Assembly: GCF_002887815.1 (NCBI RefSeq)
Contig: NZ_PDHO01000005.1
Location: 186,001-250,000 of the forward strand
Direction of reading: 5' to 3'
DNA: 64,000 bases
Source of the DNA: Mycobacterium sp. ENV421
GTDB taxonomy: Bacteria; Actinomycetota; Actinomycetes; Mycobacteriales; Mycobacteriaceae
Below the pieces are notes generated by a model. It was not told the origin of the DNA, made no database searches, and worked only from the letters and a program-made list of their open reading frames with translations. The translations under genes and the position numbers were made by a program. Of the stretch, positions 50,845-61,682 are shown piece after piece. Numbering within the stretch: the stretch's first letter is position 1; each line of letters starts with the position of its first letter.

Positions 50845-51313
50845 TCACCCGCTGAACCAGGGACGCGACCGGCGCCCCGATCTGACTCCACCAGGTTGCC
50901 GGCGTGGAGAAGGCCACCACCTCGGCGTGGACCGATTCATCGCTGGGCTCGAAGCGCACGCCGAACATCTCCTCGCCCGAGACCGCGTGACCGGGCAGAC
51001 TGCCGTAGGCGAAGCCACGGCGATTGGGCTCGTCGAGCACGTACACCACCCGACACGGTGCGACGAACGGTCCGAGCCGGCCGAGCACATCGGTGCCCAC
51101 CTCGGCCACCTCCGTGGTGGCGGTGACTCGCAGACCGGCACCGCGCAGCATCCCGTAGCGCATCACCGAGTCCGCCGCGCGCTCGAAGCGCGCCCGCCCA
51201 CTGCCGATGCGCGACGACAACCGCACATGGTGGTACCCCGCCGGCAAACCCGCCGCCGTCGCGCCCACCTCGGCGTAGGTCAACGGACGGTCGGCCAGGT
51301 CGCTGAGCTTCAC
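50816..51313 (-). CDS. DUF1990 family protein
   Basis: The 165-residue protein (GTG start, MKLSDLADRPLTYAEVGAT) has the DUF1990 features YHHVRLSSRIGSG, RFERAADSVMRYGMLRG and VVYVLDEPNRRGFAYGSLPG. Members are widespread in actinobacteria and lack a proven function; a lipocalin or START-like fold is likely. Start chosen to leave the divergent thioesterase start intact. Confidence 0.82.
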   Translation of the reverse strand: MKLSDLADRPLTYAEVGATAAGLPAGYHHVRLSSRIGSGRARFERAADSVMRYGMLRGAGLRVTATTEVAEVGTDVLGRLGPFVAPCRVVYVLDEPNRRGFAYGSLPGHAVSGEEMFGVRFEPSDESVHAEVVAFSTPATWWSQIGAPVASLVQRVITRRYLSVV

Positions 51314-51347
51314 CGCTACAGCCTGCCACCGCTTACGTACTCTCGAC

Positions 51348-52013
51348 GTGAGCAGCCCGCATCCGGCGGCATACGGTAACCAGGTGGTAGAGGACATGAC
51401 GGCGGCGCTCCATCCCGGTGGCGGATTCAACCCGCCGGTGCCGACGGGCAGGGGCGGTCCCGATTACGGCCGGTTCATCGATGCGGTGCGTGATCTGCAG
51501 GACCATGCCCGCGCCGTCGACGCGCCCGACGATGTGATCACCGAAGTCGCCGACCTCCTCGAGCGGGCGTCGGCCCTGCTGGAGCCGTACGACGCCGACG
51601 AATGGACCACGCCATCGGGCCGGCGTACCGACCTGCCGATGCGGGGCAACATCCTGTCGATTCCCAACGAGACGGAGATCGGTGAGGACGGGCGGCTGCG
51701 CGGCTGGGCCCGGTTCCGGCGCTACCACCTGGGCCGCAACGGGGCCGTGCACGGCGGCCTGATCGCCCACCTCTTCGACTCGGTGCTCGGCAAGACGTCG
51801 TTCGTGCTGACCGGCGGTCCGTATCAGCGCACCGCCTACCTGCACGTCAACTACCGCAAGATCGTGCCCATCGAAACGGAACTCCAGGTCGAGGCCGGTG
51901 TGGTGCGCACCGAGGGCCGCAAGATCTTCGTCGACATCCGGCTGTCCGACGGTGACGACCTGCTGGCCGACGGCGAAGGGCTGTTCGTACTGCTGAAACC
52001 GGGTCAACCGTGA
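51348..52013 (+). CDS. PaaI-family hot-dog thioesterase
   Basis: A 221-residue protein with C-terminal hot-dog fold: RNGAVHGGLIAHLFDSVLGK is the 4HBT signature, then HVNYRKIVPI. The N-terminal ~85 residues form a helical extension. GTG 51348 is chosen; ATG 51396 (MTAALHPGG) is an alternative. It overlaps the PGPGW-protein gene by GTGA. It probably hydrolyses an acyl-CoA or aryl-CoA. Confidence 0.82.
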   Translation: MSSPHPAAYGNQVVEDMTAALHPGGGFNPPVPTGRGGPDYGRFIDAVRDLQDHARAVDAPDDVITEVADLLERASALLEPYDADEWTTPSGRRTDLPMRGNILSIPNETEIGEDGRLRGWARFRRYHLGRNGAVHGGLIAHLFDSVLGKTSFVLTGGPYQRTAYLHVNYRKIVPIETELQVEAGVVRTEGRKIFVDIRLSDGDDLLADGEGLFVLLKPGQP

Positions 52014-52423
52014 AGCGATTTCTGCACCACTGGAAGCAGCGGCGGGAGCGGCTGCGGCACCGCCGGGTCGCCGACTTCGTCTATCGGGCGGTCGTCGGCG
52101 TCGTCGGGCTCGCCGTTCTTGCCGTCGGGATCGTCGCCATTCCCTACCCGGGCCCCGGCTGGGCGATCGTGTTCGTCGGGCTCGCGATCTTGGCCAGCGA
52201 GTTCTATTGGGCGCATCGCACCCTGTCGTTCACCCGGGACCGCTACGACAGTGTCATGGCATGGTTCCGCAGGCAGGGCAGGTGGGTGCAGGCGCTGGGC
52301 GCGGTGTTCACCGCCGCGGTCGTGGTGGCCACGCTGTGGCTGTTGGGCGCGGTGGGCTGGTCGGCGGGACTGCTCGGCATCGACCATCCGGCCTTGGACA
52401 GCCCCATCGGCCTCGGTGCCTGA
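52010..52423 (+). CDS. TIGR02611-type PGPGW membrane protein
   Basis: The 137-residue protein has a basic N-terminus, two TM segments with the family motif YPGPGW (about 46-51) between them, and a third hydrophobic segment near 95-115. Members occur in actinobacteria, sometimes adjacent to thrS, and have no known function. GTG start overlaps the thioesterase stop. Confidence 0.82.
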   Translation: MKRFLHHWKQRRERLRHRRVADFVYRAVVGVVGLAVLAVGIVAIPYPGPGWAIVFVGLAILASEFYWAHRTLSFTRDRYDSVMAWFRRQGRWVQALGAVFTAAVVVATLWLLGAVGWSAGLLGIDHPALDSPIGLGA

Positions 52424-52508
52424 CCAGCACCCCGATAGCATGGTCGGCGATTCCTGCCGCCCCCGGCGAGAATCGGATCGAGCCCCACTACGCCGAAAGA
52501 GGCCCGCA

Positions 52509-54560
52509 ATGACCGCCCCCGCACACCCCGCCCCAGCAGCACCGATCCGGGTGCCTGCCGGGACCACCGCGGGCGCTGCGGTGCGCGAGGCGGGACTGCC
52601 GAGCCGCGGCGAACCCGGCGCGATCGTCGTGGTGCGTGACGCCGAGGACAAGCTGCGTGACCTGAGCTGGACGCCGGACGCCGACGCCGACGTCATCCCG
52701 GTGGCCGCCGACACTGAGGACGGCCGCAGCGTGATCCGGCACTCGGCCGCCCACGTCCTGGCCCAGGCCGTGCAGGAACTCTTCCCGCAGGCCAAACTCG
52801 GCATCGGCCCGCCGATCACGGACGGTTTCTACTACGACTTCGACGTGCCCGAGGCGTTCACTCCCGAGGACTTGGCGAAGCTCGAGAAGCGGATGGCCAA
52901 GATCGTCAAGGACGGTCAGTTGTTCTCGCGGCGGGTGTACGAGTCCAAGGACCAAGCCCGCGCCGAACTCGCAAACGAGCCTTACAAGCTCGAACTGGTT
53001 GACGATAAGTCGGGTGACGCCGACATCATGGAGGTCGGCGGCGACGAGCTGACTGCCTACGACAACCTCAATCCCCGCACGCGTGAACGGGTTTGGGGTG
53101 ATCTGTGCCGCGGTCCGCACATTCCGACCACCAGGTACATTCCCGCGTTCAAGCTCACCCGAAGCTCGGCGGCCTACTGGCGCGGCGACCAGAACAACGC
53201 CAGCCTGCAGCGCATCTACGGCACGGCGTGGGAATCGCAGGAGGCGCTGGACCGCCACCTCGAGCTGATCGAGGAGGCGCAGCGCCGCGACCACCGCAAG
53301 CTCGGCGTCGAGCTGGACCTGTTCAGCTTCCCCGACGAATTGGGCTCCGGCCTACCGGTTTTCCACCCCAAGGGCGGCATCATCCGACGTGAGCTCGAAG
53401 ACTATTCGCGTCGCAAGCACGAGCAGGCCGGCTACGAGTTCGTCAACACCCCGCATATCACCAAAGAACAGCTCTACATCACGTCCGGCCACCTGGAGTG
53501 GTACGCCGACGGCATGTTCCCCCCGATGCACATCGACGCCGAGTTCGCCGAGGACGGCACGCTGCGCAAGCCGGGGCAGGATTACTACCTCAAGCCGATG
53601 AACTGCCCGATGCACCACCTGATCTACCGGTCGCGGGGGCGGTCGTATCGGGAACTTCCGTTGCGGCTCTTCGAATTCGGCTCGGTGTACCGCTACGAGA
53701 AGTCCGGCGTGGTGCACGGGTTGACCCGGGTGCGCGGCATGACCCAGGACGACGCCCACATCTACACCACCCGCGAGCAGATGCGCGACGAGCTGGCATC
53801 GCTGCTGCGGTTCGTGCTCGACCTGCTCGCCGACTACGGCCTCGACGACTTCTATCTGGAGCTGTCCACCCGGAACCCGGACAAGTCCGTCGGCTCCGAC
53901 GAGATGTGGGACGAGGCCACCGAGACCCTGCGTCAGGTCGCCGAGGAATCCGGTCTGCAGCTGGTGCCCGACCCCGGTGGCGCCGCGTTCTACGGGCCGA
54001 AGATCTCCGTCCAGGTCAAGGATGCGCTGGGCCGCAGCTGGCAGATGTCGACCATCCAGCTCGACTTCAACATGCCGGACCGTTTCGAGCTGGAGTACAC
54101 CGCAGCCGACGGCTCCCGGCAGCGGCCGGTGCTGATCCACCGCGCACTGTTCGGTTCGATCGAGCGGTTCTTCGGGGTGCTCACCGAGCACTACGCCGGT
54201 GCCTTCCCGGTGTGGCTGGCGCCGGTGCAGGTGGTCGGCATACCGGTGGCCGACGCGCACCTGCCGTATCTGGAAGATGTTGCCGCTGAGCTCAAATCGC
54301 GTGGGGTGCGGGTCGCCGTCGATTCCAGCGACGATCGGATGGCCAAGAAGATCGTCAACCACACCAACCAGAAGGTGCCGTTCATGCTGCTTGCGGGCGA
54401 CCGCGACGTCGAGGCAGGCGCGGTGAGCTTCCGGTTCGGAGACCGCACCCAGATCAACGGAGTGCCGCGCGGGCAGGCGGTCGAGACGATTGTGAAGTGG
54501 ATCGCCGATCGCGAGAATGCCGCCCCCACAGCCGAACTGGTGAAGGTCGACGGTGGCTGA
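52509..54560 (+). CDS. thrS: Threonyl-tRNA synthetase
   Basis: This 683-residue enzyme charges tRNA-Thr. It has a TGS domain (about 10-70), the tRNA SAD editing domain with [16 protein letters not shown], class II motifs, the zinc site MNCPMHH and a C-terminal anticodon-binding domain (from ~575: [10 protein letters not shown]). The ATG 52509 follows a purine-rich site (AAAGAGG). It begins the conserved mycobacterial PIM block and overlaps the HIT gene by 8 nt. Confidence 0.97.
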   Translation: MTAPAHPAPAAPIRVPAGTTAGAAVREAGLPSRGEPGAIVVVRDAEDKLRDLSWTPDADADVIPVAADTEDGRSVIRHSAAHVLAQAVQELFPQAKLGIGPPITDGFYYDFDVPEAFTPEDLAKLEKRMAKIVKDGQLFSRRVYESKDQARAELANEPYKLELVDDKSGDADIMEVGGDELTAYDNLNPRTRERVWGDLCRGPHIPTTRYIPAFKLTRSSAAYWRGDQNNASLQRIYGTAWESQEALDRHLELIEEAQRRDHRKLGVELDLFSFPDELGSGLPVFHPKGGIIRRELEDYSRRKHEQAGYEFVNTPHITKEQLYITSGHLEWYADGMFPPMHIDAEFAEDGTLRKPGQDYYLKPMNCPMHHLIYRSRGRSYRELPLRLFEFGSVYRYEKSGVVHGLTRVRGMTQDDAHIYTTREQMRDELASLLRFVLDLLADYGLDDFYLELSTRNPDKSVGSDEMWDEATETLRQVAEESGLQLVPDPGGAAFYGPKISVQVKDALGRSWQMSTIQLDFNMPDRFELEYTAADGSRQRPVLIHRALFGSIERFFGVLTEHYAGAFPVWLAPVQVVGIPVADAHLPYLEDVAAELKSRGVRVAVDSSDDRMAKKIVNHTNQKVPFMLLAGDRDVEAGAVSFRFGDRTQINGVPRGQAVETIVKWIADRENAAPTAELVKVDGG

Positions 54561-55134
54561 CAACGCAGAGGCGTTCATCGACCGAGGCGCGGGTGAGCCC
54601 GACCGCCTGCAGCGGCTGTGGACACCGCACCGGATGAACTACATCCTCGACGTGCCCGCGAACAAGGCCGAAAAGGGATCCGCCGGATCGGCGGGATCTG
54701 CTGGATCCTCCGAGCCGTTCAGCTTGATACCCACCCTGCCCGACGAGGACGGTCTGGTGGTGGCCCGCGGCGAACAGGTCTACGTCGTGCTCAATCTCTA
54801 CCCGTACAACCCGGGCCATCTGATGGTGGTGCCGTACCGGCGGGTGTCGGAACTGGAGGATTTGTCCATTGGTGAGAGCGCTGAGCTGATGGCGTTCACC
54901 CAGAAGGCGATTCGCGTCATCAAGTCGGTGTCGAGCCCGGACGGCTTCAACGTCGGGCTCAACCTCGGCAGGTCCGCCGGGGGTTCGCTGGCCGAGCACT
55001 TGCACATGCATGTGGTGCCCCGCTGGGCCGGCGACGCCAATTTCATCACCGTCGTCGGTGAGACAAAGGTGATCCCGCAGCTGCTGCGCGACACCCGCAA
55101 GCTGCTGGCCGACGAGTGGTCGGCGCAGCCGTGA
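54553..55134 (+). CDS. HIT-domain protein (AP4A phosphorylase-like)
   Basis: The 193-residue HIT protein has the catalytic motif HLHMHVVP (H149, H151, H153) and NPGHLMVVP. The M. tuberculosis homologue at this position, Rv2613c, is an AP4A phosphorylase. A Gly-Ser-Ala insert ([12 protein letters not shown], about 42-53) is unusual. It is coupled to thrS and pgsA. Confidence 0.9.
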   Translation: MADNAEAFIDRGAGEPDRLQRLWTPHRMNYILDVPANKAEKGSAGSAGSAGSSEPFSLIPTLPDEDGLVVARGEQVYVVLNLYPYNPGHLMVVPYRRVSELEDLSIGESAELMAFTQKAIRVIKSVSSPDGFNVGLNLGRSAGGSLAEHLHMHVVPRWAGDANFITVVGETKVIPQLLRDTRKLLADEWSAQP

Positions 55135-55811
55135 GCGACTTCTACCTGATGACGCGGGCGGCGTACGCCAAGCTCAGCACGCCGGTGGCGAAGGCCGCGC
55201 TCAAGATCGGGCTGACCCCCGACATGGTGACGATCATCGGCACCGCTGGTTCGGTTCTGGCCGCGCTCATCATGTTCCCGATCGGGCAGCTCTGGTGGGG
55301 CTCGGTGGCCGTGTTCGTCTTCGTTCTGGCCGACATGCTCGACGGCGCGATGGCGCGCCAGCGCGGCGGCGGTACCCGCTTCGGCGCGGTCCTCGATGCC
55401 ACCTGTGACCGGATCAGCGACGGCGCGATCTTCTGCGGGCTGCTGTGGTGGGTGGCCTTCAGCATGCACAGCTCGTCGCTGGCGGTGGCCACGATGATCT
55501 GCCTGGTGACCTCCCAGGTGATCTCCTACGTCAAGGCCCGCGCGGAGGCCAGCGGTCTCGAGGGTGGCGGCGGTCTGATCGAGCGTCCGGAACGGCTGAT
55601 CATCGTGCTGGTCGGTGCCGGTTTCTCCGACCTGCCGTTCTTCCCGATGCCGGTGGTGTTGCCCATCGCGATGTGGCTGCTGGCGGTGACCAGCCTGGTG
55701 ACGGTCGGCCAGCGGGTGCACTCGGTGCGTTCCAGCCCGGGCGCCATGGACAAGATCGCGCCGGCCGCCCCGCAGCCGATCGGCGACGACGCCGAGGGCA
55801 CCGAGCCGTGA
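55131..55811 (+). CDS. pgsA: Phosphatidylinositol phosphate synthase
   Basis: A 226-residue integral membrane CDP-alcohol phosphotransferase. The signature D68xxD71G72xxAR...G85xxxD89xxxD93 (ADMLDGAMARQ then GAVLDATCD) is complete. It joins CDP-diacylglycerol to inositol phosphate, the start of PI and PIM synthesis. GTGA overlaps both neighbours (HIT and acyltransferase). Confidence 0.93.
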   Translation: MSDFYLMTRAAYAKLSTPVAKAALKIGLTPDMVTIIGTAGSVLAALIMFPIGQLWWGSVAVFVFVLADMLDGAMARQRGGGTRFGAVLDATCDRISDGAIFCGLLWWVAFSMHSSSLAVATMICLVTSQVISYVKARAEASGLEGGGGLIERPERLIIVLVGAGFSDLPFFPMPVVLPIAMWLLAVTSLVTVGQRVHSVRSSPGAMDKIAPAAPQPIGDDAEGTEP

Positions 55812-56782
55812 TCAGCACTCCGGGGCAACTCTGGACGGCCGGACGCAATCGTCTGCCGCGCACCGACCTGCTCAGCGACCTCGGCTACGCCGCGGGGTGG
55901 CGGGTGGTGCGTGCGATGCCGGAATTCCTGGCGCGCAACGCTTTCGACGCCGGGGCTTGGTATGCGGCCCAAGGCGGCGGCCCCGAGCAGCTGCGCAAGA
56001 ATCTGGCCCGGGTCATCGGCGCCACCCCCGCCGAGGTGCCGGACTCGCTGGTTCGTGCTTCGCTGGCGTCCTACGCCCGATACTGGCGGGAGGCATTCCG
56101 GTTGCCGACGATGGATCACAAAGCGCTGGGCGCCCAGATCGACAAGGCGGTGACGGGCAAGCAGCACCTGGAGGCGGCCCTGGCCGCCGGGCGGGGCGCC
56201 GTGCTCGCGCTGCCGCACAGCGGCAACTGGGATATGGCCGGGGTCTGGCTGGTCCAGGCCAACGGCACCTTCACCACGGTCGCCGAGCGTCTCAAGCCCG
56301 AGTCGCTCTACAAGCGCTTCCTCGACTACCGGGAGAGTCTCGGTTTCGAGGTGTTGCCGCTGACCGGCGGCGAACGACCCGCTTACGAGGTCCTCGTCGA
56401 ACGGCTCAATGACAACCGCGTGGTGTGCCTGATGGCCGAACGTGACCTGAGCCGCTCGGGCGTGCCGGTCGATCTGTTGGGGGAGGCCACCCGGATGCCG
56501 GCCGGCTCGGCCAAACTTGCGGTGGAAACCGGCGCGGCCCTGCTGCCGGTGCACTCCTGGTTCACCGACGACGGCTGGGCCGTCGACTTCTACCCCGAAC
56601 TGGACTGCTCCAGCGGCGACGTCGGCGTGATCACTCAAGCGCTGGCCGACCGGTTCGGCACCAATATCGCCGCGCACCCCGAGGACTGGCACATGATGCA
56701 GCCGCAGTGGCTGGCCGACCTGTCCGATGAGCGGCAGGCCCGGCTGAGGGAGGATCGGCGGGCTGGAGAAGGCCCGAGCTGA
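55808..56782 (+). CDS. patA: Phosphatidylinositol mannoside acyltransferase
   Basis: The 324-residue LpxL-type acyltransferase has the HxxxxD motif HSGNWD (H137, D142) and then MAERDLSRSG. The homologue Rv2611c transfers palmitate to the 2-linked mannose of PIM1/PIM2. Start GTG 55808 overlaps pgsA as GTGA; stop overlaps pimA by one base. Confidence 0.92.
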   Translation: MISTPGQLWTAGRNRLPRTDLLSDLGYAAGWRVVRAMPEFLARNAFDAGAWYAAQGGGPEQLRKNLARVIGATPAEVPDSLVRASLASYARYWREAFRLPTMDHKALGAQIDKAVTGKQHLEAALAAGRGAVLALPHSGNWDMAGVWLVQANGTFTTVAERLKPESLYKRFLDYRESLGFEVLPLTGGERPAYEVLVERLNDNRVVCLMAERDLSRSGVPVDLLGEATRMPAGSAKLAVETGAALLPVHSWFTDDGWAVDFYPELDCSSGDVGVITQALADRFGTNIAAHPEDWHMMQPQWLADLSDERQARLREDRRAGEGPS

Positions 56783-57942
56783 TGCGGATCGGGATGGTCT
56801 GCCCGTACTCGTTCGACGTGCCCGGTGGGGTGCAGTCGCACATTCTGCAGCTGGCCGAGGTGATGCGCGGGCGCGGACACGAGGTCAGCGTGCTCGCCCC
56901 GTCGTCCCCGCATGTCGAGCTGCCCGAATACGTCGTCTCCGGCGGCAAGGCGGTCCCGATTCCCTACAACGGGTCGGTGGCCCGGCTGAGGTTCGGGCCG
57001 GCCACCCATCGCAAGGTCAAGAAGTGGCTCATCGGCGGTGACTTCGACGTACTGCACCTGCACGAGCCCAACGCACCCAGCTTGTCGATGCTGGCACTGC
57101 AGGCGGCCGAAGGCCCGATCGTCGCCACCTTTCACACCTCAACCACAAAGTCGTTGACACTCAGCGTGTTTCAGGGAATCCTGCGGCCGTATCACGAGAA
57201 GATCGTCGGCCGGATCGCGGTGTCCGACCTGGCGCGGCGCTGGCAGATGGAAGCGCTGGGTTCCGACGCCGTCGAGATTCCGAACGGCGTCGACGTGGCC
57301 GCCCTGGCGTCGGCACCGCGTCTGGACGGCTACCCGCGTCCCGGCAAGACGGTGCTGTTCCTGGGGCGGTTCGACGAACCGCGTAAGGGGATGGCGGTCC
57401 TGGTCGGGGCGCTGCCCCGGTTGGTCGAGCGGTTCGCCGATGTCGAGATCTTGATCGTCGGGCGAGGTGACGAGGACAAGCTGCGGGAGGAGTGCGGGGA
57501 GCTGGCCGGCCACCTGCGGTTCCTCGGTCAGGTCGACGACGCCGAGAAAGCGGCCGCACTGCGCAGCGCCGACGTCTACTGTGCGCCGCACACCGGCGGT
57601 GAGAGCTTCGGCATCGTGCTGGTCGAGGCGATGGCCGCAGGCACTCCGGTGGTGGCCAGCGACCTCGACGCGTTCCGTCGGGTGCTGCTCGACGGCAAGG
57701 CCGGCCGGCTGGTTCCCGTCGACGACGCCGCTGCCATGGCCGACGCGCTGATCGAGCTGCTCGACGACGAAGGTCTGTGCGCGCGGTACGTGAAAGCCGC
57801 CGACGTTGCGGTGCGCCGCTACGACTGGCCGGTGGTGGCCGACCAGATCATGCGGGTCTACGAGACGGTCGCGGGGGCCGGGATCAAAGTCACGGTGGCG
57901 GGTTCGGCGGGCCGGAGCGAAGCGACCCGGGGGTTGAGCTAA
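56782..57942 (+). CDS. pimA: Phosphatidylinositol alpha-mannosyltransferase
   Basis: The 386-residue GT4 enzyme adds the first mannose to phosphatidylinositol. VPGGVQSHILQLAEVM forms the acceptor Gly-rich loop; GESFGIVLVEAMAAG is the E-x7-E donor site. The order and coupling with pgsA and patA are as in M. tuberculosis. The enzyme is peripheral on the inner leaflet. Confidence 0.95.
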   Translation: MRIGMVCPYSFDVPGGVQSHILQLAEVMRGRGHEVSVLAPSSPHVELPEYVVSGGKAVPIPYNGSVARLRFGPATHRKVKKWLIGGDFDVLHLHEPNAPSLSMLALQAAEGPIVATFHTSTTKSLTLSVFQGILRPYHEKIVGRIAVSDLARRWQMEALGSDAVEIPNGVDVAALASAPRLDGYPRPGKTVLFLGRFDEPRKGMAVLVGALPRLVERFADVEILIVGRGDEDKLREECGELAGHLRFLGQVDDAEKAAALRSADVYCAPHTGGESFGIVLVEAMAAGTPVVASDLDAFRRVLLDGKAGRLVPVDDAAAMADALIELLDDEGLCARYVKAADVAVRRYDWPVVADQIMRVYETVAGAGIKVTVAGSAGRSEATRGLS

Positions 57943-58980
57943 GTGCCTGCCCCGCTGTACTGGTCGCTGACCGGGATCCTGATCATCGTGCTGGTGGTCA
58001 GCGCCATGCTGGCCCTGCAGACCGCCAGCCGGCTGGACCGCCTCCACATCCGCTACGACCTGTCCTGGCAGGCGCTCGACGGGGCGCTGGCCCGGCGCGC
58101 GGTGGTGGCCCGCGCGGTGGCCGCCGACACCTATCGCGGACGACCCGAAGGCAAGCGGCTCGCGGCGCTGGCCGATGCCGCCGAGCGGGCCCCTCGAAGC
58201 GGTCGCGAAGCCGCCGAGAACGAGCTGTCGGCCGCGTTGGCGATGGTCGATCCGACGTCGATGCCGGCGTCGCTGGTCGCCGAACTCGCCGACGCGGAAG
58301 CCCGGGTTCTGCTGGCCCGCCGATTCCACAACGACGCCGTGCGCGACACCCTGGCGTTGCGCGAACGGCGTCCGGTCCGGTGGTTGCGGCTGGCCGGTAC
58401 CGCACCGCTGCCGACGTACTTCGAGATCGCCGAGCGAGTTCCCGAAGCCACCCCGGATGGTGCCGGTCAGGTGGATCGCCGCACCTCGGCACGCGTGGTC
58501 CTGCTCGACGATCAGGGTGCGGTGCTGTTGTTCTGCGGATCCGACCCGGCCTTCACCGGCGGGGAGGCGCCTCGGTGGTGGTTCACCGTCGGCGGGCAGG
58601 CACTGCCCGGCGAACGGCTGGTTGATGCCGCGGTCCGGGAGATCCTCGAGGAGACCGGGCTGCGCGTCGACCCGGACGCGATGGTGGGGCCGGTGTGGCG
58701 GCGGGAGTCGCTCATCGATTTCAACGGCACCGTCATCGCCAGCCAGGAGTTCTACTTCGTGCACCGCACCGTCCGCTTCGAACCGACCGCGGCGGGGCGG
58801 ACCCCGCTGGAGCTGCGGTACATTCACGGCCACAGATGGTGTGACTCCAGCACGATCGATCAGCTGGCCGCGAGTGGGCAGCGGGTGTATCCGCTGCAGC
58901 TCGGGGAACTGCTGGAGGAGGCAAACTCGCTGGCAGACGGCCGTGGTGGTCCGCACAGAGAGTTGCACCCGATCCACTGA
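57943..58980 (+). CDS. Membrane-anchored Nudix hydrolase
   Basis: The 345-residue protein has one N-terminal TM (about 7-25), a helical stretch and a C-terminal Nudix domain. [20 protein letters not shown] contains the full GX5EX7REUXEE box. It corresponds to Rv2609c by position. It follows pimA with no gap. The substrate is unknown; cleavage of a lipid-linked or nucleoside diphosphate is likely. Confidence 0.87.
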   Translation: MPAPLYWSLTGILIIVLVVSAMLALQTASRLDRLHIRYDLSWQALDGALARRAVVARAVAADTYRGRPEGKRLAALADAAERAPRSGREAAENELSAALAMVDPTSMPASLVAELADAEARVLLARRFHNDAVRDTLALRERRPVRWLRLAGTAPLPTYFEIAERVPEATPDGAGQVDRRTSARVVLLDDQGAVLLFCGSDPAFTGGEAPRWWFTVGGQALPGERLVDAAVREILEETGLRVDPDAMVGPVWRRESLIDFNGTVIASQEFYFVHRTVRFEPTAAGRTPLELRYIHGHRWCDSSTIDQLAASGQRVYPLQLGELLEEANSLADGRGGPHRELHPIH

Positions 58981-59011
58981 GGTGCGAAAAATTCAGTTTG
59001 GAATCGCCCTT

Positions 59012-59017
59012 TAGACT
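59012..59017 (+). promoter_or_regulatory. -10-like hexamer before pdxS
   Basis: TAGACT stands 28 bp before the pdxS GTG in the first real gap (65 bp) after pimA-nudix. No clear -35 at standard spacing is seen. It suggests pdxS starts its own transcript. Confidence 0.4.
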
Positions 59018-59045
59018 GGATCCGTATCAAACGAAGGGACTGACA

Positions 59046-59972
59046 GTGGAAACCGGAGCCAACGCGGCTGGATCCAACGGCTCGGCCAGCGCGCAGACGG
59101 GTACCGCTCGGGTCAAGCGCGGCATGGCGGAGATGCTCAAGGGCGGCGTCATCATGGACGTCGTCACACCCGAGCAGGCCCGCATCGCCGAGGGCGCAGG
59201 CGCCGTGGCGGTCATGGCACTGGAGCGCGTGCCCGCCGACATCCGCGCTCAGGGCGGGGTGTCGCGGATGAGCGACCCCGACATGATCGAGGGCATCATC
59301 TCCGCGGTCACGATTCCGGTGATGGCCAAGGCGCGCATCGGGCACTTCGTGGAGGCGCAGATCCTGCAGAGCCTCGGCGTGGACTACGTCGACGAGTCCG
59401 AGGTACTGACCCCGGCCGACTACGCCAACCACATTGACAAGTGGAAGTTCACCGTGCCGTTCGTGTGCGGTGCCACCAATCTGGGCGAGGCGCTGCGCCG
59501 GCTCACCGAGGGTGCGGCGATGATTCGCTCCAAGGGTGAGGCCGGCACCGGTGACGTCTCCAACGCCACGACGCACATGCGCAAGATCGGCGGCGAGATC
59601 CGTCGACTGACTTCGCTGTCAGAGGACGAATTGTTCGTCGCGGCAAAGGAATTGCAGGCGCCCTACGAGCTGGTGGCCGAGGTGGCGCGAGCGGGCAAGT
59701 TGCCGGTCACGCTGTTCACCGCAGGCGGCATCGCCACTCCCGCGGACGCGGCGATGATGATGCAGCTCGGCGCCGAGGGCGTGTTCGTGGGCTCGGGCAT
59801 CTTCAAGTCCGGCGACCCCGCCGCGCGGGCGGCGGCCATCGTCAAGGCCACCACCTTCTACGACGATCCCGACGTGTTGGCCAAGGTGTCGCGCGGGCTG
59901 GGTGAGGCGATGGTCGGCATCAACGTGGAGGACATCGCACAGCCGCACCGGCTCGCCGAACGCGGCTGGTAA
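59046..59972 (+). CDS. pdxS: Pyridoxal 5'-phosphate synthase subunit PdxS
   Basis: The 308-residue TIM barrel condenses ribulose/ribose 5-phosphate with glyceraldehyde 3-phosphate and ammonia. The lysine site is [10 protein letters not shown], the phosphate loop GEAGTGD, and the second site [18 protein letters not shown] 59046 follows AAGGGA. It works with PdxT, encoded two genes downstream. Confidence 0.96.
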   Translation: METGANAAGSNGSASAQTGTARVKRGMAEMLKGGVIMDVVTPEQARIAEGAGAVAVMALERVPADIRAQGGVSRMSDPDMIEGIISAVTIPVMAKARIGHFVEAQILQSLGVDYVDESEVLTPADYANHIDKWKFTVPFVCGATNLGEALRRLTEGAAMIRSKGEAGTGDVSNATTHMRKIGGEIRRLTSLSEDELFVAAKELQAPYELVAEVARAGKLPVTLFTAGGIATPADAAMMMQLGAEGVFVGSGIFKSGDPAARAAAIVKATTFYDDPDVLAKVSRGLGEAMVGINVEDIAQPHRLAERGW

Positions 59973-59977
59973 ACCAC

Positions 59978-60820
59978 GTGGCAATCGAAGAGATCCTCGA
60001 TCTGGAGCAGCTCGAGGTCAACATCTATCGCGGCCGGGTGTTCAGTCCCGAATCCGGTTTCCTCCAGCGCACATTCGGCGGTCACGTGGCCGGTCAGTCG
60101 CTGGTGTCGGCGGTGCGCACCGTCGACCCCAAGTTCCAGGTGCACTCGCTGCACGGGTACTTCCTGCGGCCGGGCGACGCCACCGCACCCGCGGTGTATC
60201 TGGTCGAGGCGCTGCGCGACGGCGGCTCGTTCGTCACCCGCCGGGTCAACGCCGTCCAGCACGGCGAGACCATCTTCTCGATGTCGGCGTCGTTCCAGAC
60301 CGACCAGAGCGGCATCGAGCATCAGGACGAGATGCCCGCCGCGCCGCCGCCTGACGACCTGCCCGGCTTCATCTCCAAGGGCGGTGTGTTCGACGAGGCG
60401 GGATTCGCCCAGTTCGAGGAGTGGGACGTCCGCATGGTCCCGCGCGATCAGGTGACCCGGCTGCCCGGCAAGGCATCTCAGCAGCAGGTGTGGTTCAAGC
60501 ACAAGGATCCGCTGCCCGACGATTCGGTGTTGCACATCTGCGCGCTGGCCTACATGAGCGATCTCACGCTGCTCGGCTCGGCGCAGGTCAACCACGTCGA
60601 GGAACGCAAACACCTGATGGTCGCGTCGCTGGACCACGCGATGTGGTTCATGCGGCCGTTCCGTGCCGACGAGTGGCTGCTCTACGACCAGTCGTCGCCG
60701 TCGTCGTGCGGTGGCCGGTCGCTGACCCAGGGCAAGATCTTCAACCAGTACGGCGAGATGGTCGCGGCGGTCATGCAGGAGGGGCTGACCCGCTACAAGC
60801 GCGGGTACGCCGGGCCATGA
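59978..60820 (+). CDS. tesB: Acyl-CoA thioesterase II (TesB)
   Basis: The 280-residue double hot-dog thioesterase has [29 protein letters not shown] and [20 protein letters not shown]. It lies between pdxS and pdxT exactly as in M. tuberculosis (Rv2605c). It is coupled with pdxT by an ATGA overlap. Confidence 0.92.
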   Translation: MAIEEILDLEQLEVNIYRGRVFSPESGFLQRTFGGHVAGQSLVSAVRTVDPKFQVHSLHGYFLRPGDATAPAVYLVEALRDGGSFVTRRVNAVQHGETIFSMSASFQTDQSGIEHQDEMPAAPPPDDLPGFISKGGVFDEAGFAQFEEWDVRMVPRDQVTRLPGKASQQQVWFKHKDPLPDDSVLHICALAYMSDLTLLGSAQVNHVEERKHLMVASLDHAMWFMRPFRADEWLLYDQSSPSSCGGRSLTQGKIFNQYGEMVAAVMQEGLTRYKRGYAGP

Positions 60821-61410
60821 GTCTCCGCGTCGGCGTGCTGGCCTTGCAAGGCGACACCCGCGAACACCTGGCTGCCCTGCGCGAGGCCGGTGCCGAAGCC
60901 TCCACCGTGCGCCGCGCGAGCGAGCTCGACGCCGTCGACGCCCTGGTCATCCCGGGCGGTGAGTCGACCACGATGAGTCACCTGCTGCGCGAATTCGAAC
61001 TGCTGGAGCCGCTGCGCACGCGGCTGGCCGACGGGATGCCGGCCTACGGTTCGTGTGCGGGGATGATCCTGCTGGCCACCGAGATCCTCGACGCCGGCGC
61101 CGAGGGGCGTGCGGCCGTTCCTCTGGGCGGCATCGATATGACGGTGCGGCGCAACGCTTTCGGTCGCCAGGTCGATTCTTTCGAGGGTGACATCGACTTT
61201 GACGGTCTCGACGGGCCCGCCCATGCGGTATTCATCCGGGCGCCGTGGGTGGAACGGGTGGGGCCCGACGTCCAGGTCCTGGCGCGCGCCGGCGACCACA
61301 TAGTGGCGGTCCGGCAGGGCCGGGTGCTCGCCACTGCTTTCCACCCTGAAATGACCGGTGACAGGCGGGTGCACAAGCTGTTTGTGGACATGGTCGCCCA
61401 CCGCGCCTGA
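60817..61410 (+). CDS. pdxT: Pyridoxal 5'-phosphate synthase glutaminase PdxT
   Basis: A 197-residue class I amidotransferase has GGEST (48-52), nucleophile Cys80 (GSCAGM) and the His176/Glu178 dyad (FHPEM). It releases ammonia from glutamine for PdxS. Start ATG 60817 overlaps tesB as ATGA. Confidence 0.95.
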   Translation: MSLRVGVLALQGDTREHLAALREAGAEASTVRRASELDAVDALVIPGGESTTMSHLLREFELLEPLRTRLADGMPAYGSCAGMILLATEILDAGAEGRAAVPLGGIDMTVRRNAFGRQVDSFEGDIDFDGLDGPAHAVFIRAPWVERVGPDVQVLARAGDHIVAVRQGRVLATAFHPEMTGDRRVHKLFVDMVAHRA

Positions 61411-61538
61411 CGGCATGCCCACTCTGTCTACAGCCAATTTGTCGCGCGACGTTTAGACGACGTCAACCTGGGAAGTCCCGCTGTGCCGGGCGAGATGCCC
61501 ATACTCAGTGTCTCGGCGCGCGGCGGTAGGAGGTGGTG

Positions 61539-61682
61539 ATGATGTCACGCAATTGGGTGATTCGGCGGATTCATCAAGTACTCGAACAGCATGGCCCGAA
61601 ATCGACGGCGGGTCTGTGGCGCCCGGCGTGGCAGAGTAACCCGGCTGCGGAACGGCCGATCAGCTGGTGGCGTGCGCTGTAG
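61539..61682 (+). CDS. Small basic Trp-rich ORF of 47 codons
   Basis: ATG 61539 (or in-frame ATG 61542) is preceded by a perfect AGGAGG 5 nt upstream. The product begins MMSRNWVIRRIHQVLEQHG and ends ERPISWWRAL; four Trp and several Arg/Lys make it basic and possibly membrane-associated. It lies in the 272-bp space between pdxT and the convergent dehydrogenase gene, and its stop abuts that gene's stop. The family is not recognised. The strong ribosome site is the main support. Confidence 0.5.
   Translation: MMSRNWVIRRIHQVLEQHGPKSTAGLWRPAWQSNPAAERPISWWRAL

Noticed and set aside
52424..52508. T-box riboswitch before thrS
   Set aside because: The 85-bp gap is too short and lacks a T-box sequence or specifier stem.
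57139..58977. 612-codon open frame on the minus strand opposite pimA and the Nudix gene
   Set aside because: Antisense frame of two well-identified genes; its composition (His/Gln/Arg-rich, no domain) is a GC-bias artefact.
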